Assembly: GCA_019637795.1 (NCBI GenBank)
Contig: JAHBUY010000002.1
Span: forward strand, 124,001-188,000
Direction of reading: 5' to 3'
Length of the DNA: 64,000 bases
Origin: a bacterium
GTDB lineage: Bacteria; Desulfobacterota; Binatia; HRBIN30; CADEER01
How positions within the stretch are numbered: position 1 is the first letter of the stretch; each line of letters starts with the position of its first letter. A program made the position numbers and the translations under genes. Below are positions 57,701-64,000 of the stretch, in pieces. The notes beneath the pieces were generated by a model that did no database searches, was not told the DNA's origin, and saw only the letters and a program-made list of their open reading frames with translations.

Positions 57701-58352
57701 GCGTCTGGCGATCGATCTCGTGCAGGATGTCGTTGACCCGCGACAGGTTCTCGCGCGTCCGTTCCATCTTGCGCTCCGCCGCCTGCTTGCGGGCGCGGTA
57801 GAGCGTCGTGCCGGCGGCCTCCTCGATGAACAGGCGACGATCCTCCGGCTTGGCGTTGATGAGCTGTTCGACGCGCCCCTGCTCGATGATCGCGTAGGCC
57901 TTCGAGCCGACGCCGGTGCCCAGGAACAGCTCGGTGATGTCCTTCAGCCGGCACGGCATGCGGTTGATCAGGTACTCCGCCTCGCCGGAGCGAAAGTAGC
58001 GGCGGGTGATGGTGATCTCGGGCAGCTCGCGGATGTGCGCCGGCAGGGTCGACACCTCGAGGTCGAGCTCGCTCGGCGGCGCCAACGGACGGTCGTTGTC
58101 GAAGGTCAGCGAGACCTCCGCCATCCCCAACGGGGACTGCCGCTCGTTGCCGTTGAAGATGACCGCCTCCATGGCATCGCCGCGGAGGTGTTTCGGGCTC
58201 TGCTCGCCGAGGACCCAGCGGATGGCGTCGACGATGTTCGACTTGCCGCAGCCGTTCGGCCCGACCACCCCGGTCACGCCCGAAGGGAAGTCGAGGACGG
58301 TTCGCTGGGGGAATGACTTGAACCCAACCAGCTCGAGCTGCTTGATCCGCAT
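54774..58352 (-). CDS. smc: Chromosome segregation protein SMC
   Basis: An 1192-residue protein, normal for bacterial SMC. Walker A is GPNGCGKSN at 31-39. Two long coiled-coil arms (about 165-490 and 680-1020) flank a hinge domain with GVLGVVADVI near 525. LLSGGEKAL is the ABC signature, and FCILDEVDAPLDDANIG the Walker B. It dimerises, entraps DNA with ScpA/ScpB and organises chromosome arms for segregation. It is the first gene of the run leading through ftsY, zapB-like, zapA, 6S-like RNA, ygfA, rny, ymdB and tyrS. A hairpin and a 114-bp gap separate it from the HNH gene. Confidence 0.97.
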   Translation of the reverse strand: MRIKQLELVGFKSFPQRTVLDFPSGVTGVVGPNGCGKSNIVDAIRWVLGEQSPKHLRGDAMEAVIFNGNERQSPLGMAEVSLTFDNDRPLAPPSELDLEVSTLPAHIRELPEITITRRYFRSGEAEYLINRMPCRLKDITELFLGTGVGSKAYAIIEQGRVEQLINAKPEDRRLFIEEAAGTTLYRARKQAAERKMERTRENLSRVNDILHEIDRQTQYLERQAKKAEAHKRLVEELRGLELRVSGRQWQALQRDLAALDATRERLAGDAERLRGELDANQDAHQAAAAAVADAEHRHAAAREQLAVLEAERLSVQQRIAMLEEQRAERERRSVRLGEDADAARAAQATTSERVRQAEREREASAQYLAFDEGELLKCEEALAAGRNALATLSAALEAAKGALVEHVTREVEVRNGLASLTRRREEIARQLDKLRGEERALEQRREEIDAHLTTRRADLERLRGELAQATGEQEARANELRALAEARRRWERQAVEVEGVFVQAGSRLASLEQIQSNYEGYHRGVRAIMREEQHPDGVLGVVADVIDIPQQYERAVAAVLGERLQYVIVRGEEEGAEAVDRLRQEAMGRSSFIPLQPRVPDLAAVQSLNGTSRQMLDLVRVRDEYRSVAQALLGEVVLVPDLATAIAMWRQHGVRVTLVTPDGDVLDPSGVITGGSDRPIEEELLARRREIEQLRESAARSGRELAEVRAQLEEVGHAMTAAETAVQSLGEGAHQLTVQIVAAEKDIERLEIERPQCCSRRDVVRYEIESLLDEERAAAADEVALRQRHDELARQHQALEQALIERRAETDEAVARAEALTSQVTTVKVRVAERRERQAAAAAAVEALRRQQRELDERLTALQAEREQAEGERATLEQDVATARAREVEQVAQRAALEAAVAAGAVAVEAAGGGLRAAEQRGRELQAAIDELRTAQSQAEIARSEARLRGEHLVGAMREKYEVDLATLEPVASDEDVNEEEERARVDAVRQRLLRLGEVNVGAIDELREFEERGTFLRTQRDDLQASLADLERTIQKLNRASRTKFAETFAKANETFQRVFPRLFRGGEGKLVLTNEHDLLESGVEIVVRPPGKRLDTVSLLSGGEKALVAVSLIFSLFLINPTPFCILDEVDAPLDDANIGRYSQMIKEMSAHSQFILITHNKRTMESADILYGVTMQEPGVSKVISVAIN

Positions 58353-58440
58353 GCCGCTTCCTCCCCCTCCGCCTCGGTTTCCGGCTCCATCGCACAGGCC
58401 GTGGAAACGGTCAAGAACTTGGGGAGTCGGGACACGGATT

Positions 58441-58463
58441 CCCCCATATATTGTGGATGGGGG
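58441..58463. repeat. Hairpin between the HNH gene and smc
   Basis: CCCCCAT at 58441-58447 and ATGGGGG at 58457-58463 form a perfect 7-bp stem with a 9-nt AT-rich loop. It lies immediately downstream of the HNH gene stop and upstream of smc. It could be a weak terminator for the HNH gene or an operator for smc. Confidence 0.4.
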
Positions 58464-58466
58464 TAG

Positions 58467-59087
58467 CTACGGCTGCAGCTCGGTATTCCAGTACGCGGCG
58501 TCGACCGTCGACAGGAACGGCAGCCACTCGCGGTAGCGGCGCAGGCTGAAGGTCTCGAGCATGAAGGGGGTCCACTCCGGGCGGCGGGGTGGATGCAGCA
58601 GCTTCATCCCGGCTTCCTTCGGGGTGCGACCGCCCTTGCGGCGGTTGCAGGCATGGCAGGAGCAGACGATGTTCTCCCAGGTGGACATGCCACCCTGCGA
58701 GCGCGGGATGACGTGGTCGAGGTTGAGCTCGACCCGCGGCAGGCGCTGGCCGCAGTACTGGCAGGTGTTGCGGTCGCGGGCGTAGACGTTGAAGCGGTTG
58801 AACCGCACCTGGCGCCTGGGGATGCGGTCGTAGGTCAGGAGCAGGATCACCCGCGGCACGCGGATGACGCGGTCCACGAGACCGATCGTGTCCTCGTGCA
58901 CCGATGCCGACAGCGCCGACCAACTGTCGAAATCGAACGTGCGGTACTGATCGTCGACCGCCTCGGCGAGCCCCTGGTACAGGAGGGAGAACGCACGGCG
59001 CACCGAGGTGACGTGAACCGGAAGGAAATTCCGGTTGAGGACCAACACCTTGGTGTTGAGCACTACCGCCCCCGCCACCATTGGCAC
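58467..59087 (-). CDS. HNH endonuclease family protein
   Basis: A 206-residue protein. CQYCGQ and CSCHACNRRKGG provide the four cysteines of a structural zinc site, and LDHVIPRSQGG has the catalytic histidine of the HNH fold. A 100-residue N-terminal domain (VVLNTKVLVLNRNFLPVHV) precedes it. This architecture is widespread as a chromosomal HNH protein in bacteria and is not in a phage context here. The physiological substrate is not established. GGAGG lies upstream; GTG 59087 and an in-frame ATG two codons later are both possible starts. Confidence 0.9.
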   Translation of the reverse strand: MPMVAGAVVLNTKVLVLNRNFLPVHVTSVRRAFSLLYQGLAEAVDDQYRTFDFDSWSALSASVHEDTIGLVDRVIRVPRVILLLTYDRIPRRQVRFNRFNVYARDRNTCQYCGQRLPRVELNLDHVIPRSQGGMSTWENIVCSCHACNRRKGGRTPKEAGMKLLHPPRRPEWTPFMLETFSLRRYREWLPFLSTVDAAYWNTELQP

Positions 59088-59118
59088 GCAACCTCCTCGC
59101 CGTGGTTACTTCCGGCGA

Positions 59119-59147
59119 GCGTTACTGAGCCACCGTTTTGAAGTCAA
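59119..59147 (-). promoter_or_regulatory. Possible promoter for the HNH gene
   Basis: Reading the minus strand, TTGACT at 59147-59142 is followed after 17 bp by TAACGC at 59124-59119. The -35 element is good, the -10 element weak. It overlaps the stop codon of the small secreted protein gene. Confidence 0.3.
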
Positions 59148-59518
59148 GGCGCGCGGCGCTTGCAGCGGCCCTCGAAGCGCCAGCCGGCCCGATACTCCAT
59201 GACCTTCGTGGTCAGACGGTTTATGACCAGTCCCTCGCGCCGTCCCGCGTTGCGGTTGTCGCAGGCGATGGTCTCGTCGATGCACTTGCAGCGCGCCGCC
59301 GACCACGGGGCCACCGTGCAGCGCCTGGTGTCGACGTCGTAGCGGCGCGTGTCGGCGGTCACCTGGCCGTCGGCCGTGGTCGTCCCGTGGCAGTCGAGGG
59401 TGAACGCCCCTTCGCCGCTGAAGCGCGGGGTCGGCGCGGGCCCGGCGGCCGCCCCCGCGGGCGGTGCCCCCAGGAGGAGCAGGGCCAGGGCGACGACGGC
59501 GCGCGGGAGCGAGGACAC
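59144..59518 (-). CDS. Small secreted hypothetical protein
   Basis: A 124-residue protein with a clear signal peptide (MSSLPRAVVALALLLLGA) and a cleavage near AAAG. The mature part begins with a Pro/Ser linker, then a beta-rich domain with five cysteines (LDCHG, RRCTVAPW, RCKCIDE, IACDNRN and GRCKRR) that could form disulfides. I do not recognise it. It sits between the HNH gene and the divergent radical-SAM gene, without an obvious functional partner. Confidence 0.6.
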   Translation of the reverse strand: MSSLPRAVVALALLLLGAPPAGAAAGPAPTPRFSGEGAFTLDCHGTTTADGQVTADTRRYDVDTRRCTVAPWSAARCKCIDETIACDNRNAGRREGLVINRLTTKVMEYRAGWRFEGRCKRRAP

Positions 59519-59681
59519 CCGCGTCGGATGGCCGCCGCCGCGCGGTGTGTCAACCGGCAGCGCCGCCGCAGCCGGCGCTCCGCGGCCGCTCAGCCAGGGC
59601 CGCGCGGGTCATTTTCAGTCGCAATCGTAGGACCTTATGGCCCGCGCTTCGCGCTGCATTGCGCCTCTGGCGGGCGGTCGG

Positions 59682-59710
59682 TTGCCCCCATCGTGGCTTG
59701 CCCATATCAT
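59682..59710 (+). promoter_or_regulatory. Sigma-70-like promoter for the radical-SAM/RNase G operon
   Basis: TTGCCC at 59682-59687 and TATCAT at 59705-59710 are separated by 17 bp. The -10 element is one mismatch from consensus. Transcription would start near 59717, about 27 nt before ATG 59744. Confidence 0.45.
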
Positions 59711-59743
59711 CCGGCGCCCGAGGACCGCCGAGGACCGCTGTAG

Positions 59744-62560
59744 ATGCCCGTGTGCGCCGAGACCTACGAACGACTGCTGGCCCGCGTCGAGAAGCCGGGC
59801 CGCTATCTCGGCAACGAGCTCGGGGTGGTGCGCAAGGATCCGGCGGCGGTCGAGCTGCGCTTCGCGCTCGCCTTCCCGGAGGTCTACGAGATCGCGCAGT
59901 CGCACCCCGGCCTGCAGCTCCTCTACGACCTGCTGAACCGCCGGCCCGATGTCTATGCGGAACGGGTCTACGCGCCCTGGTTCGATCTCGAGGCGGTGCT
60001 GCGGCGGGCCGGCCATCCGCTGGTCTCGCTCGAAACCTATACGCCGCTGCGCGAGTTCGACCTGGTGGGCTTCAGCCTGCAGTACGAGCTGACGTACACG
60101 AACATCCTGGCGATGCTCGACCTCGGCGGCATCCCGCTGCGCGCCGCGGCGCGCGGCGCCGACGATCCGTTGGTCGTCGCCGGCGGCCCCTGCGCCTTCA
60201 ATCCCGAGCCGATCGCCGACTTCCTCGACGCCGTGCTGCTCGGCGACGGCGAGGAGGCGATCCACGATCTGTGCGAGGCGTACAAGCGCTGGAACGGGCG
60301 CGACCGCGGGGCGCTGCTGGCAGCGCTGGCCGAGGTGCCGGGCGTCTACGTGCCGGCGTTCTACGCGCCACAGCGGGACGCACGCGGTCGCCTGGTCGCC
60401 GTCGCGCCGCGGCGGCCGGAGCTGCCGCCGGTGGTCGAGAAGCGCATCCTGCGCGACCTCGACGCCGTGCCGATCGCCGACACGCACGTGGTGCCCAACA
60501 TCCGCGTCGTCCACGGCCGGCCGTCGCTGGAGGTGATGCGCGGCTGCGTCAAGGGCTGCCGCTTCTGCCAGGCCGGCTACATCTACCGGCCGCTGCGCGA
60601 GCGCGACCCGCGCCGGGTGCTGGCGCAGGCCGAGCGCGCCGTGGCGGCGACCGGCAGCGACGAGCTGTCGCTGCTCAGCCTGAGCACCGGCGACTACAGT
60701 TGCGTCAACCCGGTGCTCACCGAGCTGATGAACCGCTTCGCCGGCGAGCGCGTCGCGGTGTCGCTGCCCTCCACCCGCGTCGACGCGCTGGCGCCGTCGC
60801 TCCTCGAGCAGATCCGCCGCGTCCGCAAGACCGGCTTCACGCTCGCCCCGGAGGCCGGCTCGCAGCGCCTGCGCGACATCATCCAGAAGGAGTACGAGGA
60901 GGAGGAGCTGATCGAGGCGGCGCGGCAGATCTTCGGCCTCGGCTGGCGCGCCCTGAAGCTCTACTTCATGCTCGGCCTGCCGGGCGAGGACGAGACGGAC
61001 CTGGTCGCCATCGCCGATCTCGCCGCCAAGGTCGCCGCCACCGGCAAGGGGCGGGTCGAGGTGACCGCCAGCGTGTCGACCTTCGTCCCCAAGCCGCACA
61101 CGCCGTTCCAGTGGTCGGCGCAGATCGACGTCGCCGAGACCGAGGCCCGCCAGTCGCTGCTGCGCCGCGAGCTCGGCAAGCGCCGCATCCGCTTCAAGTG
61201 GCACGATGCCCGGACCTCGTACCTCGAGGGCATCTTCTCGCGCGGCGGCCGCGAGCTGGCACCGCTGCTGCTGGCCGCCTACGCGCGCGGCTGCCGCTTC
61301 GACGGCTGGACCGAGCACTGCCGCTTCGACGCCTGGGAGGCAGCGCTGGCCGAAACCGGCATCGAGCCCAGCGACTACCTGCGCCGCCGCTACCTCAACG
61401 AGGCCCTGCCCTGGGATCATCTCAGCAGCGGCGTCACCAAGGCCTACCTGCAGCGCGAGCTCGCCTACGCCGTCGAGGGGCGGCTGACCCCCGACTGTTC
61501 GATCGAGCGCTGCACCTACTGCGGCGCCTGCGACTTCACCCAGGTGCGCAACGTCACCTACCATCTGAAGGGCGCCAAGGGCGGCGAGCATCGAGGCGCG
61601 GTGGTCGACAACTGGGCCCACGTCGCGGTCGGCGGCGAGTTGCCGGCGGCGCCCGGGAGCTGGGAGCCGCGCGGCTGGCAGAAGCTGCAGCAGAAGCAGG
61701 CGGCCGGCCGCCGCGCGCAGCGGCCGCGACAGCCTGCGAGCGTCGCCGCGCCGCCGCCGCCGGCCGCGCCGGCGCCCGCCGCCGCGCAGCCCGGACTCGG
61801 CAACGCCGAGGAGTGGATCAACGCCGGCACCGAGGCGCTGGCGCCGCCGATCGCGATCCTGCCGCCCCGCATGCGGATCCGCCTCACCTACGCCAAGCGC
61901 GCCCGCGCCCGCTTCATCAGCCATCTCGAGCTGATCGAGGTCTTCGACCGCGCCTGTCGGCGCGCCCACCTGCCGCTCGCCTTCAGCCAGGGCCACCGGC
62001 CGGCGCCGCGCCTGCGCTTCAGCCCCGGCCTGCCGGTCGGCGCCGAGAGCGACTGCGAAGCGGTCGACATCGACCTCACCGCCGCGCTGCCGGTGGACGA
62101 GATCGCCCGCCGCTTCGGCGCCCACCTGCCCGACGGCCTCACCATTCTCGCCGCCGAGGCGATCGCCCTGCGCGCCCCCAGCCTGGAGCACGACCTGGTC
62201 GGCTTCCGCTATCGCGTCGACATCGGCGAGCTGTTCAACGGCGACGGCGGCGCCTGGATCGACGCCCGGCTCTCCGACTTCCTCGCCCGCGACGCCTTCC
62301 CGCTGCGCAAGCGCGGCGGCCGGACCGAGAAGACCGTCGACGCGCGCCCGCTGGTGCATCGCCTGATCCGCGTCGCGCCGCACCTGGTGGAGATCGACGT
62401 CGCCTTCTCGCCCGCCGGGTCGCTGAAGCCGACCGAGCTGCTGGCGGCGTTGCTCGACCTCGACGTCGAGACGGCCCGCGCCCTGCCCCTCACCAAGACC
62501 CACGCGTTCCGGCGCGGCGCCGACGCGCCGCAGGTCGCGGCGGCGAGCGCCTCGGCGTAG
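59744..62560 (+). CDS. B12-binding-like radical-SAM protein fused to DUF2344 domain
   Basis: A 938-residue protein. Residues about 40-240 resemble the B12-binding-like N-terminal domain of TIGR03960 proteins. C268, C272 and C275 (MRGCVKGCRFC) bind the radical-SAM cluster, and FTLAPEAGSQRLR is a typical later strand. A second cysteine cluster (IERCTYCGACDF) lies near 590. After a Pro/Ala linker, residues from about 707 (RIRLTYAKRARARFISHLEL) form the TIGR03936/DUF2344 domain. The fused form is common and is usually next to RNase G/E and ribosomal protein L21/L27 genes. The reaction is not established. RNase G follows 7 bp after its stop. Confidence 0.85.
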   Translation: MPVCAETYERLLARVEKPGRYLGNELGVVRKDPAAVELRFALAFPEVYEIAQSHPGLQLLYDLLNRRPDVYAERVYAPWFDLEAVLRRAGHPLVSLETYTPLREFDLVGFSLQYELTYTNILAMLDLGGIPLRAAARGADDPLVVAGGPCAFNPEPIADFLDAVLLGDGEEAIHDLCEAYKRWNGRDRGALLAALAEVPGVYVPAFYAPQRDARGRLVAVAPRRPELPPVVEKRILRDLDAVPIADTHVVPNIRVVHGRPSLEVMRGCVKGCRFCQAGYIYRPLRERDPRRVLAQAERAVAATGSDELSLLSLSTGDYSCVNPVLTELMNRFAGERVAVSLPSTRVDALAPSLLEQIRRVRKTGFTLAPEAGSQRLRDIIQKEYEEEELIEAARQIFGLGWRALKLYFMLGLPGEDETDLVAIADLAAKVAATGKGRVEVTASVSTFVPKPHTPFQWSAQIDVAETEARQSLLRRELGKRRIRFKWHDARTSYLEGIFSRGGRELAPLLLAAYARGCRFDGWTEHCRFDAWEAALAETGIEPSDYLRRRYLNEALPWDHLSSGVTKAYLQRELAYAVEGRLTPDCSIERCTYCGACDFTQVRNVTYHLKGAKGGEHRGAVVDNWAHVAVGGELPAAPGSWEPRGWQKLQQKQAAGRRAQRPRQPASVAAPPPPAAPAPAAAQPGLGNAEEWINAGTEALAPPIAILPPRMRIRLTYAKRARARFISHLELIEVFDRACRRAHLPLAFSQGHRPAPRLRFSPGLPVGAESDCEAVDIDLTAALPVDEIARRFGAHLPDGLTILAAEAIALRAPSLEHDLVGFRYRVDIGELFNGDGGAWIDARLSDFLARDAFPLRKRGGRTEKTVDARPLVHRLIRVAPHLVEIDVAFSPAGSLKPTELLAALLDLDVETARALPLTKTHAFRRGADAPQVAAASASA

Positions 62561-62567
62561 GTCGTTC

Positions 62568-64000
62568 GTGGCGCGGCAGATCATCATCAACTCGACGCCC
62601 CAGGAGGCGCGCGTCGCCACGATGGAGAACGCCCGCCTGCTCGAGATCCAGATCGAGCGGGTGCGCGAGCGCAGCCTGGCCGGCAGCATCTGCAAGGGCC
62701 GCGTGCTGCGCGTCCTGCCGGGCATGCAGGCCGCGTTCGTCGACATCGGCCTGGAGAAGGCCGCGTTCCTGCCCGGCGCCGACTTCTTCCCGCTCAGCGC
62801 CGACGAGTACGCGCTGCGCGAGACGCCCCCCGACACGCCGGACACGCCGCCCGGCGATGACGCCGCGAGCGCGGGCGCCGAGGACGCCGGCGGCCGCCGC
62901 GCCCGCGTGCTGCCGCCGATCGAGGAGCGGCTGCAGAAGGGTCAGGACGTCATCGTCCAGATCAGCAAGGAGCCGATCGGCAGCAAGGGCGCGCGCCTGA
63001 CCTCCAACATCTCCCTGCCCGGCCGCTACCTGGTGTACCTGCCATACAGCAACCAGATCGGCATCTCGCGGCGGCTGGCGAGCGAGGAGGAGCGGCAGCG
63101 CCTGCGCGAAGCGGTGGAGGCCGTCGCCTCGGAGAGCGGCGGCATCATCATCCGCACCGCCTGCGAGGGCGTGTCGAAGCGCGAGATCCAGTCCGACCTG
63201 CGCCTCCTGCGCCGCCAGTGGCAGCACCTGTCGCGCAAGGCGGAGAGCCTGCCGGCGCCGGCGATCCTGCACCAGGAGCTCGACGTGATCCTGCGCACCA
63301 TGCGCGACCTGTCGGCGAGCGACGTCACCCGGGTGATGGTGGACAATCGGCGCGACTACCAGCGCATCCTCGACTTCACCGACGAGGTGATGCCGCGCGC
63401 CCGGCCGCGCGTCGAGCTCTACGAGCTGCCCGAGCCGATCTTCGAGCGCTACGGCATCGAGGCGCAGATCAACAAGGCGCTGGAGCGCAAGGTGTGGCTG
63501 AAGTCGGGCGGCTACATCGTCATCGACCATACCGAGGCGCTGACCGCGATCGACGTCAACACCGGCCGCTTCATCGGCAAGACCGACCAGCGGGAGACGG
63601 CGCTGCGCACCAACCTCGAGGCGGCGCGGGTGATCGCCGACCAGCTCCGCCTGCGCAACATCGGCGGCCTGATCATCATCGACTTCATCGACATGGACCA
63701 TGCCGAGGACCGCAAGGCGGTGCTGGCGGCGCTCAACGAGTCGATCAAGGGCGACAAGGCGCGCGCCACCATCCTCGGGATCTCCGAGCTCGGCCTGGTC
63801 GAGATGACCCGGCAGCGGACGCGCGAGAGCCTGGCGCAGCGCCTGTGCGAGCCCTGCCCGACCTGCAATCAGCGCGGCCTGGTGAAGGGCGTCGCCACCA
63901 CCGCCTACGAGGCGCTGCGCCGCATCCGCCGGGAAGCGACGCTCAACGGCGCCGTGCAGCGGCTCGAGGTCGCCCTCCCGGGCCCGGTGCTCGCCTTCCT
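62568..64000 (+). CDS. rng: Ribonuclease G/E family protein, C-terminus beyond window
   Basis: Starts at GTG 62568 and remains open to the window end (477 codons). The S1-like RNA-binding domain begins GSICKGRVLRVLPGMQAAFVD and is interrupted by an acidic Pro/Asp insertion (about residues 82-118). ALTAIDVNTGRF and LIIIDFIDM contain the two catalytic, magnesium-binding aspartates. CEPCPTCNQRG provides the CPTC zinc-link cysteines joining subunits. It cleaves single-stranded RNA for rRNA maturation and mRNA decay. The short predicted form and context favour RNase G over the full RNase E scaffold, but the C-terminus is not visible. Confidence 0.93.
   Translation, partial: MARQIIINSTPQEARVATMENARLLEIQIERVRERSLAGSICKGRVLRVLPGMQAAFVDIGLEKAAFLPGADFFPLSADEYALRETPPDTPDTPPGDDAASAGAEDAGGRRARVLPPIEERLQKGQDVIVQISKEPIGSKGARLTSNISLPGRYLVYLPYSNQIGISRRLASEEERQRLREAVEAVASESGGIIIRTACEGVSKREIQSDLRLLRRQWQHLSRKAESLPAPAILHQELDVILRTMRDLSASDVTRVMVDNRRDYQRILDFTDEVMPRARPRVELYELPEPIFERYGIEAQINKALERKVWLKSGGYIVIDHTEALTAIDVNTGRFIGKTDQRETALRTNLEAARVIADQLRLRNIGGLIIIDFIDMDHAEDRKAVLAALNESIKGDKARATILGISELGLVEMTRQRTRESLAQRLCEPCPTCNQRGLVKGVATTAYEALRRIRREATLNGAVQRLEVALPGPVLAF

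Noticed and set aside
54867..58316. An 1149-codon plus-strand open frame opposite smc
   Set aside because: It mirrors the codon pattern of smc and consists of Leu/Arg/Ala-rich repeats without domain structure.

Overview
This is a 64 kb, very GC-rich bacterial chromosome segment (GC-rich by eye; no base count was run). It is densely packed, with many 4-base ATGA or GTGA stop/start overlaps and frequent GTG starts. Gene content (F420 biosynthesis, acyl-CoA metabolism, secreted cysteine-rich and thrombospondin-type-3 proteins, a zapA / 6S-like RNA / ygfA order typical of proteobacteria-like lineages) suggests a deep-branching relative of the former Deltaproteobacteria, possibly Binatota. That placement is an inference. 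No phage, transposon, CRISPR array, tRNA or rRNA was seen, so the window reads as core chromosome with two accessory glycan islands.

Layout. (1) 1-456: a truncated coiled-coil protein on the minus strand. (2) 885-10840: a plus-strand glycan cluster with five glycosyltransferase genes, a polysaccharide-deacetylase-like protein, a sulfotransferase-like protein and an asparagine-synthase-type amidotransferase. It probably makes a decorated surface polysaccharide. (3) 11107-13482: a large secreted cysteine-rich protein, followed by a receiver/histidine-kinase protein and a small companion (13986-15750). (4) 15898-19981: cofG-cofH-cofD-cofE for coenzyme F420, behind a good sigma-70-like promoter. 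(5) 20001-25271: an L,D-transpeptidase, an acyl-CoA dehydrogenase, a metallo-beta-lactamase-fold protein, a Cys/Met-metabolism PLP enzyme and threonine synthase.

(6) 25380-32024: a minus-strand cassette made of a glycosidase/glycosyltransferase fusion membrane protein, an ABC exporter and two paralogous glycosyltransferase-like proteins. This is the strongest candidate for an undescribed glycoconjugate system. (7) 32226-42281: fatty-acid or aromatic-acid degradation genes (three enoyl-CoA hydratase-family proteins, an acyl-CoA ligase, an SDR, AhpD-like proteins, a class II aldolase), plus a Rieske ferredoxin, YgfZ and PolX. (8) 42443-48405: two large secreted proteins, a di-heme cytochrome with a propeller and a thrombospondin-3 repeat protein. 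Both end in versions of the C-terminal domain also found in the 11107-13482 protein. (9) 48559-58352: a minus-strand housekeeping run in transcription order smc, ftsY, zapB-like, zapA, 6S-like RNA, ygfA, rny, ymdB, tyrS. (10) 58467-64000: an HNH protein, a small secreted protein, and a radical-SAM/DUF2344 fusion followed by RNase G/E, which runs off the window.

The most unusual non-coding structure is an AT-richer imperfect palindrome of repeated 8-mers between rny and ymdB (50547-50639). The region between zapA and ygfA is bounded by a perfect 11-bp inverted repeat enclosing about 190 nt, as expected for a 6S RNA closing stem.
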